Positions 52,649-62,044 of a DNA stretch of 64,000 nucleotides are shown here, piece after piece. The position numbers were made by a program, and so were the translations under genes. How positions within the stretch are numbered: position 1 is the first letter of the stretch; every line of letters starts with the position of its first letter. Origin of the DNA: Bacillota bacterium (lineage in GTDB: Bacteria > Bacillota > Clostridia > Acetivibrionales > Acetivibrionaceae). Under the pieces are notes generated by a model. It worked only from the letters and a program-made list of their open reading frames with translations, was not told the DNA's origin and ran no database searches. The stretch lies in the NCBI GenBank assembly GCA_023398495.1, contig JAEWSG010000225.1:124001-188000 (forward strand), written 5' to 3'.

Positions 52649-52827
52649 TTACGGGAAAGCTGATTGAAAAAAGTTTAAAATTTGGTGAAAGAAGTTGAAA
52701 TTTTGAAATAGTATTCTACTTTAGCAAACTGCCATATTTTTATGCCTATTTTTTGAAACTTCATAATACTCTTATTTTAAATAGGTTAATTAAGATTAGA
52801 ATTTTATTTGACCATCGATATTTACTT

Positions 52828-53094
52828 TTATTTTATCAGTTCTATTTCTGTGGCACCTATAACAGTAGTTTCACAGGCAAGCCTATATCTTTGTGCAAGC
52901 TTCTTTTTACCCAAAATATCTTCTTCGCGTTTGGTTGTTTCAGAAACCTTTCCACTTATGACTTTTACTATACATTTTCCACACTTACCTTTTCCGTTAC
53001 AGGGTGATTTAATTTTTATATTCAAATCTTCTGCAATATCGAGGATAGTTTTTTCTTTGTTAACTTCGGTTTCTTTAAAAAATTTAATATTCAT
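52828..53094 (-). CDS. [2Fe-2S] ferredoxin
   Basis: 88 residues from ATG 53094 (AAGGAGAGAC upstream); a longer frame from 53166 has no site. CNGKGKCGKC and a later Cys in RLACETTV give the plant-type Fer2 ligand set C-x5-C-x2-C...C. LDIAEDLNIKIKSPC is the usual beta-grasp lead. Free-standing, electron partner unknown. A deletion-scarred copy lies at 55.4 kb. Confidence 0.85.
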   Translation of the reverse strand: MNIKFFKETEVNKEKTILDIAEDLNIKIKSPCNGKGKCGKCIVKVISGKVSETTKREEDILGKKKLAQRYRLACETTVIGATEIELIK

Positions 53095-53571
53095 TAATAT
53101 GTCTCTCCTTATAATTAGGTAGTTTTTTATATATACCACAATAAGCAAGGTATTATCATAAGTCAAATTAAAATAAATTTAGTTACGTAAGTTTCGTACA
53201 AATATGAACCTTGAAAATGGTAATATACTGGGCCCAAAAGGGCTATTTCTCAAAAAAGAAAAACCAAAAGGGTTATCAGTTATCTGCTGCCTCTTGTGGA
53301 AATGAAAATGGTGAAACAATTTCTCTGTATCTTGACTCTGGAAACACTTCATTTTGTGGTAAGGTGCTTTTTTTATTTATTCTGTTTAATTAAAGTTATT
53401 ATAAAGAAAACTAGGATTAATCCGATAATCTAATTACTATAATAAAGAAATAAGGAAAACAAAGGATACCTTTAAAGTGAAAATATTATTAATTACATGA
53501 ATTAATCGTAAAATAGTGTTTCTGCTATTTTTTTAAATTAATATAAAAAACAAAATTAAGGAGGGATTAAT
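53095..53571. other. Gene-free stretch
   Basis: A 60-codon frame at 53211 lacks a proper start site. CCAAAAGGG-like short repeats near 53230-53275 and the segment GTGGTAAGGTGCTTTTTTT near 53360, which also occurs near 55012 as GTGGTAGGGTGC, are the only notable features. Confidence 0.35.
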
Positions 53572-53772
53572 GTGGCAGGTCAAATTAAGCAATTGATCGA
53601 TAAGATAGTAGAGGCAAGGTCTAATGGAAATCAAATTACTGCTGGAAACACTAAAGCAAAACTATGTTTAAAGGGGATAATTGTTAATAAGTATACAGAA
53701 TTGTCCGAAGATGATCCAGTGATTATAAAGAAAATTCAAGATATTGCAAAAGAGTTTAATGTAGAGCTCTAG
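53572..53772 (+). CDS. Small protein encoded with FIST protein (66 aa)
   Basis: 66 residues from GTG 53572, with AAGGAGGGAT upstream. GQIKQLIDKIVEARSNGNQI followed by TAGNTKAKLCLKGIIVNKYT and DDPVIIKKIQDIAKEFNVEL is a soluble alpha/beta sequence with one Cys. The gene is 33 bases from the FIST gene with its own strong site, so the two should be cotranscribed. Role unknown; a partner of the FIST protein is inferred from linkage only. Confidence 0.7.
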   Translation: MAGQIKQLIDKIVEARSNGNQITAGNTKAKLCLKGIIVNKYTELSEDDPVIIKKIQDIAKEFNVEL

Positions 53773-53805
53773 GAAAAACAACCTAAAAGGAGGAGGGTTT
53801 AATTA

Positions 53806-54921
53806 ATGAGTATTAGTGTAGCATATTCAACAAATAATAATGCAAGCAATGCAGTAACAGAATTAAAGGATTCCTTAAAAGGATCAATTGCAAAGACTGT
53901 TATTTACTTTGGATCATCAAATTATCCTCAGGATGAGCTTGCCGACTATATGAAAAAAGCTTTTCCTAATGCTAAAGTTTTTGGAAATTCCACATCAGGG
54001 GAAATTATATCAAACAAAATGCTAAAAAATTCAGTTGTTGCCATGAGCTTAAGTGATAAATATATTGATGATCAATGTATACATATAATGTCCGGCATTG
54101 GTGATATAGATCAAATCAATACAATATTTAAATCTATTGAAGAGTATTATGGTGAAAAAGTAATTGATATGGATAACTCGAAGTACTTTGGCATGGTTAT
54201 TATGGACGGAATGAGTGGCGTAGAAGAAAGAGTTATGGAAAGAATAGGAGAACTGACAAATATCGAATTTATAGGTGGTTCAGCTGGAGATGATTTAAAG
54301 TTTAAAACAACATGGGTTCATGTTGATGGAAAAGTATATTCGAATGCAGCAATAATAGCAATTTTCAAGGCTAAGGCAAAATTTGAGGTTTTAAAAACAC
54401 AGAGTTTTGTAACACTAAACAAAACACTTGTAGCAACAAAAGTAGATGAAATTAACAGAGAGGTATTGGAGTTTAACGGCAAAAATGCTATAGAAGCATA
54501 TGCACAGTTGCTTGATACTACAGTCGATAATGTATCAACAAAATTTATGACAAATCCGGTTGGAATTGTTGTTGATAGAGAGAATAATGAGATTTTTGTT
54601 AGAAGCCCACAACAAATTATTGATGGCAGATTAAAATTTTATTGCAATATTTTAGAAAACATGGAAGTGGAACTGCTTGAAGCAACAGACATTGTCAAGG
54701 ATACAAAAGAAGCAATTAGAAAAATGGAACATAAGTGTGGGAAAATTGAAGGAATAATCAATTTTCACTGTATTTTGAGAACCCTTGAACTCGAAAGTAG
54801 AAATCAAACTAATGAGTATGCTGAGATATTTAAGGATATTCCAACCATTGGTTTTTCAAGCTATGGGGAAGCCTATATAGGCCACATAAACCAAACTTCT
54901 ACTATGCTGATATTTTATTGA
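53806..54921 (+). CDS. FIST domain signal-transduction protein
   Basis: 371 residues, AGGAGGAGGG before ATG. The FIST_N domain: VIYFGSSNYPQDELADYMKK then AFPNAKVFGNSTSGEIISNK and FIGGSAGDDLKF. FIST_C follows: NPVGIVVDRENNEIFVRSPQ, then CGKIEGIINFHCILRTLELE and TIGFSSYGEAYIGHINQTST. FIST proteins are predicted ligand-binding sensors, often next to chemotaxis or GGDEF genes; none are seen here. Confidence 0.88.
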   Translation: MSISVAYSTNNNASNAVTELKDSLKGSIAKTVIYFGSSNYPQDELADYMKKAFPNAKVFGNSTSGEIISNKMLKNSVVAMSLSDKYIDDQCIHIMSGIGDIDQINTIFKSIEEYYGEKVIDMDNSKYFGMVIMDGMSGVEERVMERIGELTNIEFIGGSAGDDLKFKTTWVHVDGKVYSNAAIIAIFKAKAKFEVLKTQSFVTLNKTLVATKVDEINREVLEFNGKNAIEAYAQLLDTTVDNVSTKFMTNPVGIVVDRENNEIFVRSPQQIIDGRLKFYCNILENMEVELLEATDIVKDTKEAIRKMEHKCGKIEGIINFHCILRTLELESRNQTNEYAEIFKDIPTIGFSSYGEAYIGHINQTSTMLIFY

Positions 54922-54990
54922 TGTGATTGAAGGTTTGAATCCAGAGTATTCCATATACTTTATAGATTTTTTGCTATAACAGGTGAAAAG

Positions 54991-55028
54991 GCACCATATC
55001 ATTAAGCTTTGTGGTAGGGTGCTTTTTT
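54991..55028 (+). terminator. Terminator after FIST gene
   Basis: GCACCA ... TGGTAGGGTGC followed by TTTTTTG. Confidence 0.65.
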
Positions 55029-55118
55029 GTATTCGATTTTTATGCCAGAAAAATTTACAAAAGTTTAAAAAGTATAGGGCGTTTTACAAAAAAATGTGTC
55101 AGATATAATTTATGCACC

Positions 55119-55232
55119 CTATATGTTAAGTGTTTTTGCAAGTTCATCAGCAAATCCATTCCAATGCTGAGATAAAACACCTTTGTCTTTATCAAACTCA
55201 ATTCTGCAAAATTCTTTATCATAAATAATCAT
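55119..55232 (-). pseudogene. Short coding fragment (37 codons)
   Basis: MIIYDKEFCRIEFDKDKGVL then SQHWNGFADELAKTLNI and stop. Reads like the N-terminus of a longer protein but stops early, and no ribosome site is seen. Family not recognised. Confidence 0.3.
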
Positions 55233-55435
55233 ATTACTTTATGTATGATATAAAAAATTATATCATACTTCTCCTTTCGTTAAATTTATACATATATATC
55301 GGTTTAAATAAATGAATGATTAATATAAACCTTAAATTAGTTTTATTATCATATATTTATATACTAAAAAATTTCAACCTATCGATAAACTTGAACTACG
55401 GTAAAGAATGACTGCATAAATATATACATAAACTG

Positions 55436-55572
55436 GATATTTACTTTTATTTTATCAGTTCTATTTCTGTGTCACCTATAACAGTAGTTTCACAGGCAAG
55501 CATATATTTAGGTGGTTTTTTATATATACCACAATAAGCATGGTGTTATCATAAGTCAAATTAAAATAAATT
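55436..55572 (-). pseudogene. Ferredoxin gene ghost with internal deletion
   Basis: The last ~25 codons and stop of the ferredoxin gene at 52.8 kb (plus-strand TTACTTTTATTTTATCAGTT onward) are followed directly by its upstream region (TTTTTTATATATACCACAAT onward). About 230 bases including the Fe-S ligands are missing. Confidence 0.8.
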
Positions 55573-55685
55573 TTGTTAAGAAGTAAACATTATGGGTATA
55601 TATTTGATAAACATATGATAATGCTGGTAAAGGTGTTGTTTGATTTTAATCAGTACAAATCCAGCATGAAATAGGAGGGGATTTC

Positions 55686-56285
55686 ATGTTAAAGGATTTT
55701 TATAATGCAGTAGCAGATAGACGTACATTTTATGGGATCAGCAAAGAGACTCTGGTTTCAGATGAAAGAATACAAGAAATAGTCGAATATGCTGTAAAGC
55801 ATACACCATCGGCGTTTAATTCGCAAAGTGCAAGAGTTGTTTTACTGTTGAAAGAGCACCATGATAAATTGTGGGATATCACAAAAGAGGCATTAAGAAA
55901 AGTTATTCCACCAGAACAATTTAGTTCTTCAGAGGACAAAATAAATTCTTTTCGCAATGGCTATGGAACAATCTTGTTTTTTGAGGACACTACAGTAATT
56001 GAAGCTTTGCAAAAACAGTTTGAATTATATAAAGATAATTTTTCAATATGGTCACAGCAATCAAGCGGAATGCATCAGTTTGTGGTATGGACAGCACTTG
56101 AAATTGAAGGGTTTGGAGCATCGCTCCAGCATTACAATGAACTCATTGAAGATGAAGTGAAAAAGGAATGGAAGATACCAAGCACTTGGAAGCTTATTGC
56201 ACAAATGCCCTTTGGAAAACCAACAGCAAAGCCTGATGAAAAGCAATTTCAGCCCTTGGAAAATCGCATAAAGGTATTTGGATAG
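55686..56285 (+). CDS. Nitroreductase family protein
   Basis: 199 residues, an FMN-dependent oxidoreductase of the HBN1/Frm2-like branch. ADRRTFYGISKE, KHTPSAFNSQSARVVLLL (FMN-phosphate contacts) and LQHYNELIEDEVKKEWKIPS place it clearly; IAQMPFGKPTAKPDEKQFQP is typical of the C-terminus. AGGAGGGG precedes the ATG. Substrate unknown. Confidence 0.9.
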   Translation: MLKDFYNAVADRRTFYGISKETLVSDERIQEIVEYAVKHTPSAFNSQSARVVLLLKEHHDKLWDITKEALRKVIPPEQFSSSEDKINSFRNGYGTILFFEDTTVIEALQKQFELYKDNFSIWSQQSSGMHQFVVWTALEIEGFGASLQHYNELIEDEVKKEWKIPSTWKLIAQMPFGKPTAKPDEKQFQPLENRIKVFG

Positions 56286-56312
56286 AAAGAATATAGTGTA
56301 TAGGAAGGATTA

Positions 56313-56349
56313 AAAAAGTTTGCAGCCAAACAAAGGTTGCAAACTTTTT
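56313..56349 (+). terminator. Terminator after nitroreductase
   Basis: AAAAAGTTTGCA pairs with TGCAAACTTTTT around a 13-base loop. Confidence 0.8.
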
Positions 56350-56593
56350 GTCTGTTGATGTGTAAGTAATTCCCGTATTCTGAAAATGTAATGGGCAGTG
56401 CAGCGGAACGGCCGGACTAGTACATAAAGGTTTTATTATATAAAAATTACGTGTAGATATAAACAAGAGTGACCAGTCAGTAAAGACTACATTGAATTTA
56501 TAATTATCATTTGTCATAAATAATATATGTCCATGTTAAATGGAAAGTGTTATAATAATTGTAAAAAAAACTTTTTTAAAGGGGGATGTTAAA

Positions 56594-58320
56594 ATGAAAA
56601 AAAAATATTATCTGCAACTGCAACTGTAGCTATTGTAGTTACAATTATGTCGCTAATTTCAACGGGAGTTACAGTTTATGCAAAATCTGAAGAAGTTAAT
56701 CAAAAAGTTTTGGGGGTTCTTACAGATATTGATGAAGCCAATCAAACTGTAGAAAATGAAGATGAAGTAATAGATTTTAAATGTGTTGCACTTGAACAAC
56801 TTATTAGAGAAAAAATCGACAAGCCTACAGGTATAATTTCAAGTAGTGATGTTAATATAATAACTAAATTAACTTTATTTGAGGATAATAATTCATTTGA
56901 TAATATAACTTCGCTCAAATATTTTAAAAATTTAAAGATTTTAGAATTAGAAAGAATTAGTACAACTGATTTATCAGTTCTTAAAAGTCTGCCTAATTTA
57001 ACTTCTTTAACAATAAAGTATGTTCCTCTCACTGATGTGTCGGATTTAGAAAACCTTACCGACTTGTCTGAATTGACTTTACATAATACCCAAATAACTA
57101 ACATATCCAATCTTAAAAATCTTCCTAATTTAACTAGTTTGCATCTATCTGATAATCCAATAAGCGAGGATGAACTACAGTATTTTACCAACTTAACCAC
57201 TTTAACGTGGACTGATGACCAAATTAGTGATATATCAGTTCTAAAAAATCTTACTAAATTAACGAATTTATATATAAATTGTGCTGAGGTAAGCGATATA
57301 TCTGTTCTTAAAAACCTTACTAACCTAAAGAATTTAGGAATAGGTTATACTAAGGTAAGTGATGTATCAGTTATTAATAACCTTACTAATTTAACTGAGT
57401 TAAGCCTATCTAACAACAAAATAAGTATAGTCGATATTAAAGACCTTATCAATTTGAATAGTTTAGCTCTATATAATAACCCAATAAAAGATATATCACT
57501 TTATAACATGACAAGTTTATCTAAATTAGATTTTGCTTATTGTCATACAATAAACAATAATAAACTTCCTAATTTGAAAGCGTTAAATTTAGATATTAAT
57601 AGTATAAGCAATATTTCACTCGATAATTTGCCTAATTTAACTGATTTGAGACTATCTGGAAACCAAATAAGTGATATATCTGTTCTTGAGAATCTTACGA
57701 ATTTAACAAAATTAAGCCTATCAGGAAACCAAATAAGTAACATATCAGTTCTTAAAAATCTAACTAATTTAACTGATTTAAGCCTATCAGGAAATCAAAT
57801 AAGTGACATATCGGTTCTTGAAAATCTTATTAACTTAACATATTTGGACTTATCTTACAACAATATAAGAGACATATCGGTTCTTGAAAATCTTACTAAT
57901 TTAAATTATATAGACTTATCTTATAACAAAATAAGAGACATATCCGCACTTAAAAACCTTACTTATCCAACTTATCTGAATTTATTACTTAATCCTTTAA
58001 ATAGTGAAAAAACACCGAATGCAATTCATAAATCTGAATTGGATTTTTCGGCGAAAAGTTATTTAGGTATTGATGTTATCCAAAAGTATGAGGTTTGGGT
58101 TGTTGAAGGACCGGTTATTATAAAGGGTGATATGGACGGAAATGGAATTTTTAATTCAATAGATTTTGCTAACTTTAGGAAATACTTATTAAGAAGTAAA
58201 ACTGATTTTACCGAGGAACAGCTTATGGCAGTTGATGTTGATGAAAATGGAAAAGTAAATTCGATTGACTTTGCAATTATGAGGCAGGTGTTACTTGGAA
58301 TAATACCGGGTTTTGATTGA
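56594..58320 (+). CDS. Secreted leucine-rich-repeat protein with type I dockerin; frame broken in the signal peptide
   Basis: AAAGGGGGATG precedes ATG 56594, but the nine A residues after it put the signal sequence out of frame with the rest: one more A would give KKKILSATATVAIVVTIMSL then ISTGVTVYAK. As it stands, translation in frame can start only at ATG 56647 (557 residues) without a full signal. The protein has ~15 internalin-like 22-residue repeats (pattern NLTNLTDLSLSGNQISDIS) and a C-terminal dockerin: GDMDGNGIFNSIDFANFRKY and VDVDENGKVNSIDFAIMRQV, both with Ca-loop Asp/Asn. It would bind a cohesin of a scaffoldin. The repeat part suggests protein binding, not catalysis. Confidence 0.85.
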
Positions 58321-58354
58321 GCTAATGATAATTAGCGTATAAAATAAATGAGTA

Positions 58355-58405
58355 TGAGACTGTAGATATTTACTGTATTTTTATGAACAGGTAGCTACAG
58401 TCTCA
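58355..58405. terminator. Bidirectional terminator
   Basis: TGAGACTGTAG (58355-58365) pairs with CTACAGTCTCA (58395-58405), then ATTTTTACTG. Between the LRR gene and the convergent ACP gene. Confidence 0.75.
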
Positions 58406-58436
58406 ATTTTTACTGATCTTAAAAAAGAAATTAAAA

Positions 58437-58682
58437 CTATACTCTTGCCTTAACATATGAAACAAGGTTATTAATTGTTCTGAAATTATCTATATTTAAA
58501 TCTTCATCTGCGAATTCAAATCCATATTCTGCTTCGATATCTACAATAACCTTTATACCGTTAACTGAATTCATCCCAAGTATTGTTAAATCGTAGTTAT
58601 TGCTTATCTGCTCAATAGGAACCGACAGTTCAATATTTTTGCTAACTATTTCTCTGATTTTCATTTCAATACTATTTTCCAT
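58437..58682 (-). CDS. Acyl carrier protein
   Basis: 81 residues. LGMNSVNGIKVIVDIEAEYG has the phosphopantetheine Ser in N-S rather than the usual D-S. FADEDLNIDNFRTINNLVSY is the helix-3/4 region typical of carrier proteins of non-ribosomal peptide or polyketide type, not of the primary fatty-acid AcpP. GAGGTATGAG precedes the start. The ghost of a ketoacyl synthase lies just upstream on the same strand. Confidence 0.82.
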   Translation of the reverse strand: MENSIEMKIREIVSKNIELSVPIEQISNNYDLTILGMNSVNGIKVIVDIEAEYGFEFADEDLNIDNFRTINNLVSYVKARV

Positions 58683-58741
58683 TGCAACTCATACCTCACT
58701 TTAAATTTATTCGTATCCGTTATAAAAGTTTTTTATAACTT

Positions 58742-58930
58742 TAGAAATTAATCCTGTTACGGGGCACCAGCTCAATCTTCTTTGGTGCCTGATATTACTT
58801 ATAATACTTGATTTTTGTTTCATATTCAATGCAAATATTAGTTGCAAAATTCCAGTAGTCGCACCACAGAGCTCTCTTTTGAGTGTAATACTAAAACTGC
58901 AGCACCCTCTCCAGGAACTACATTTTACTC
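58742..58930 (-). pseudogene. Beta-ketoacyl synthase remnant
   Basis: On the minus strand VVPGEGAAVLVLHSKES (58875-58925) matches the KS segment before the active-site His (x-P-G-E-G-A-x-x-L-V-L), and in another frame ATTGILQLIFALNMKQKSSI (58802-58862) matches the region after the N-I-G-H motif. The stretch between them is deleted and stops occur, so it is non-functional. It is directed toward the ACP gene. Confidence 0.6.
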
Positions 58931-59095
58931 TATGGGAAATATAAATAAAGTTGAAATTTTATGTGCTATTTGTTAAACTTAAGAAAAATTAATGCAATAT
59001 ATTTATATTAACATTGAAATCTATGAAAATGATTTATTAAGGAAAAAGATTTATTTGTTTGCACTTTGAGTATGACGAAAGGAGTAGTTATCAAT

Positions 59096-60112
59096 ATGAT
59101 TTGTAATGAATTACAAATAGTCGAGCCACCAGTTTTATCCTATTTACATCATGCTTATCCTCTTACAGCTGCTCAAGCCCATAAAGATTTTTTTTCGTGG
59201 TTTTATAGTAACTATATACAATTAGAATTTGATTTAAATATTTCGAGGTTAAACTTTTTTACGCATGTGATTTTTGGAAATAATATCTATTGCCCAATAG
59301 TAGATTATAAAGTTATAGATTTAGAGTTCTTATCTTTAAGCCGTATTAATATTATAGATTTTATAGTTGACTCTATTAATATGGGGTATTATGTGACTAC
59401 ATATTTGGATGAGTACTACATTCCAGAACGTATTTCATATTACAAATTTCATTATAAGCATGATGTTATGATATTTGGATATGATTTAAGTAAAAGTGTT
59501 TTTAAAATAATTGGTTTTAATGATAAACAACAATATTCAGCATCATATGTTAGCTTTTCTGAATTTGAGAATTCTTATACTAATTGCATTGATAAAAAAA
59601 ATGATGTTATATTGTTTAAAGCAAAAGACGAATTATCATATGAGCCATCATTTAGTTTTGATATAGTAAACGTAATTAATTTATTGGAGGATTATTATTT
59701 TTCTAGAGATACGTCTGAAAGATTAAGAATATTTAATAACCCTAAAAAAGATTTTATATACGGAATGTCGATATATAATGAACTGATAAAATACTTTAAA
59801 GCAATAATTGAAAATGATAAGAAAGACATGGATATAATACAGCTTCATTTACTTTGGGAACATAAAAAATGCATGGTCTCTAGGATTAAATATCTCATTT
59901 CGAATAATTTTATTAAAAAAAATGCTATTCTAGATGAATATATTTGTCTTGAAAATACTGTGTTATCTCTTAGAAATATATTTATAAAATTTTTCATTGT
60001 AAAAGACAAGAAATATATAGAAAAAATAATTACAGGTCTAGGCAAATTGCAGAGTACTGAAGAACAACTAATTTCATCTTTAATAGAGAATTTAAAATTA
60101 TATTCATATTAA
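59096..60112 (+). CDS. Protein of unknown function, possibly BtrH/C39-like
   Basis: 338 residues from ATG 59096 (AAAGGAGTAG upstream). It opens with a hydrophobic, aromatic-rich segment (VLSYLHHAYPLTAAQAHKDF). The centre, IVDSINMGYYVTTYLDEYYI followed by YYKFHYKHDVMIFGYDLSKS, FKIIGFNDK and YVSFSEFENSY, looks like the papain-like fold used in BtrH_N and NRPS-associated acyltransferases, with candidate His in KHDVMIFGYD. The C-terminal half is helical. BtrH moves an acyl group from an ACP, and here the divergent neighbour is an ACP. The identification is tentative. Confidence 0.45.
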   Translation: MICNELQIVEPPVLSYLHHAYPLTAAQAHKDFFSWFYSNYIQLEFDLNISRLNFFTHVIFGNNIYCPIVDYKVIDLEFLSLSRINIIDFIVDSINMGYYVTTYLDEYYIPERISYYKFHYKHDVMIFGYDLSKSVFKIIGFNDKQQYSASYVSFSEFENSYTNCIDKKNDVILFKAKDELSYEPSFSFDIVNVINLLEDYYFSRDTSERLRIFNNPKKDFIYGMSIYNELIKYFKAIIENDKKDMDIIQLHLLWEHKKCMVSRIKYLISNNFIKKNAILDEYICLENTVLSLRNIFIKFFIVKDKKYIEKIITGLGKLQSTEEQLISSLIENLKLYSY

Positions 60113-60189
60113 ATATTAACCTGTATTTACACAATAATGATTTTGTGTTATTATTAACCAAAAATCAAACTAGGGGGGAGTGTCGCAAA

Positions 60190-61455
60190 ATGAAAAAGAA
60201 AATTTTAGCAGTACTGATGAGTATAGTAATTACTACTATTTTACCTTCAGCATCAATAGCAAAAGCTTGTACACCTGTTAAAATGGTTAACAAGGGTAGT
60301 CACTTTGAGGTAGTACTCAATTATAGGGCAGGTCTATCTCATTATCAAATGGGTGCAGAATATGGTAAAGAAATACTTGAGTCAATTCCTGATTACGAAG
60401 CTCTTTGTGATTCCTATATTGCGGAAGCAACAGGTAGTGAAATGCTTTATAACGAGTTTTTGTCGAGAGTTGAAGATATCAAACCACAGATTAAGCAGGA
60501 GTATATTGATGAAATTGAAGGTTTGGCATCCGAGTTATCCGGAGGAACTGAGAACGTTATGGGTGACAATAAAATTTCAGTGGACGAATGCTTTATTTTC
60601 AATCTGTTCCCTGATGTTGCCAGGGGGACTCAGTGTTCTGCATTTTCTGTCTATGGAAAACGTTCAGCAATTAATAAAACTATGTCAGCTAGAATTCTCG
60701 ATTGGTATGCAGGTTCACAAAACCAAATAGCAAAGCTTCAAGCTGTCGTTACTATAAAAAATGGCAGGAAGTCAATCTGTACAATAGGTTACGTCGGATT
60801 TATGGGTGTTATTACTGGATTAAATGACGATAAGGTATTTGCAGCAATCTTAGATTCAAGAACAGGTATGCCTTATTCATCCGATTCAAGATCATCGTAT
60901 GTACTCGATATAAGGTATGCATTGGAGAACTATAAAAAGTTGGATCAGGTTGCAAATTACTTGAAATCAAGTGATAGAGAATATACATTTAGTCATCTGA
61001 TTTTCCTTGCAGATAGTAAAACTAGTGTTGTTTTAGAAAATAACATTAGCAAAGAGAGTGATTCTTTAAGAAAAGTTCGAACTGAAAAATCTGATTTGAA
61101 CGAAGGAGTTAAGTGGAATATAAAAGATAGTATTGGAACTGTAAATTCTTTCATGCTAAAAGGTAATTTTGATAATCATAATGGTGCTGTGTTTAATGTT
61201 ACAAGATGGGACTCAATGAAATCTCAAATTTTATCTAAGGGTTCTAAAGTAACACTTTCGGAACTGAAGGAAATAGCTACATTTCATAAAGGTACTGCTC
61301 CTGGACCCGTTGAAGAAGGTAACCTTTACAATGAAAGGACACAGCAAATAATTATATTTATTCCGAATAAGATGCACTTGGAAGTATTTTTCAGGCCTAT
61401 ATCGGGTATATTACCTGAAGTACCTGTATTTGAAAGGATTAAGACAGGTATATAG
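60190..61455 (+). CDS. C45-type autoproteolytic acyltransferase/hydrolase (Ntn fold), secreted
   Basis: 421 residues from ATG 60190 with AGGGGGGAGTG upstream; a TTG at 60145 is not supported. Signal peptide LMSIVITTILPSASIAKA. GTQCSAFSVYGKRS gives the self-cleavage site before a nucleophile Cys, and MSARILDWYAGSQNQ and GYVGFMGVITGLNDDKVF are typical of the acyl-CoA:6-APA acyltransferase (C45) family. Members form or cleave amide bonds of N-acyl compounds. It follows the BtrH-like gene by 77 bases on the same strand. Confidence 0.85.
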   Translation: MKKKILAVLMSIVITTILPSASIAKACTPVKMVNKGSHFEVVLNYRAGLSHYQMGAEYGKEILESIPDYEALCDSYIAEATGSEMLYNEFLSRVEDIKPQIKQEYIDEIEGLASELSGGTENVMGDNKISVDECFIFNLFPDVARGTQCSAFSVYGKRSAINKTMSARILDWYAGSQNQIAKLQAVVTIKNGRKSICTIGYVGFMGVITGLNDDKVFAAILDSRTGMPYSSDSRSSYVLDIRYALENYKKLDQVANYLKSSDREYTFSHLIFLADSKTSVVLENNISKESDSLRKVRTEKSDLNEGVKWNIKDSIGTVNSFMLKGNFDNHNGAVFNVTRWDSMKSQILSKGSKVTLSELKEIATFHKGTAPGPVEEGNLYNERTQQIIIFIPNKMHLEVFFRPISGILPEVPVFERIKTGI

Positions 61456-61509
61456 TTTTAATTTATAAACAGGAATTTTTTTGGTGAGAATATTTGATAT
61501 AAGATTGAT

Positions 61510-61540
61510 AAGAGCTGTTGAGTGAGTTTCAACAGCTCTT
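61510..61540 (+). terminator. Terminator after the C45 gene
   Basis: AAGAGCTGTTGA pairs with TTCAACAGCTCTT around a 6-base loop; T run weak. Confidence 0.7.
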
Positions 61541-61571
61541 AATAGGTATAGGGAAGATTGAGGTGTGGTAT

Positions 61572-61952
61572 ATGAAGGAAGTTACAGCAGCAATAATCCG
61601 TGAAAGAGACAAAATTCTTATATGTCAGCGTGGTGTAGAGGATGAATGTGCCCTGTTGTGGGAATTTCCAGGAGGCAAGAGGGAGAAGGGTGAGACCTTG
61701 GAAGAATGCATAATAAGGGAGATACATGAGGAACTCGAACTTGACATTAGTATTTTAGGAGTATTTACGGAAAGCATATACTATTTTAATGGAAATGAAA
61801 TTCATTTTACTGTATATAATGCAGCGATTAGTGGTGGTAGCTTGAAGCTAAACGTTCATAATGCTGCAGAATGGGTAACAGTAGCAGAAATAGGTGGGTA
61901 TGAGTTTATGCCGGCGGATATTGTATTTGTTGAAAAGATATTAAAGGAATAA
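61572..61952 (+). CDS. MutT-like NUDIX hydrolase
   Basis: 126 residues from ATG 61572 (GAGGTG upstream). A complete Nudix box: GGKREKGETLEECIIREIHE then EL, so G-x5-E-x7-R-E-x2-E-E is intact. The N-terminus VTAAIIRERDKILICQRG and WEFPGGK fit the (d)NTP pyrophosphohydrolases (MutT / NudG type) that clean oxidised or modified nucleotides. Compare the degenerate NUDIX-like gene at 10085. Confidence 0.9.
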   Translation: MKEVTAAIIRERDKILICQRGVEDECALLWEFPGGKREKGETLEECIIREIHEELELDISILGVFTESIYYFNGNEIHFTVYNAAISGGSLKLNVHNAAEWVTVAEIGGYEFMPADIVFVEKILKE

Positions 61953-62044
61953 AAAACAACAATAAGCAAAATGGGGTGTATTTGAAGTCAACAAATTCTC
62001 GTGGTATAATCCTATGTGTAGTAAATAAATTATGTTGGTGAAAA

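Noticed and set aside
53211..53393. 60-codon frame
   Set aside because: No Shine-Dalgarno site, odd composition, ends in a poly-T region; not accepted as a gene.
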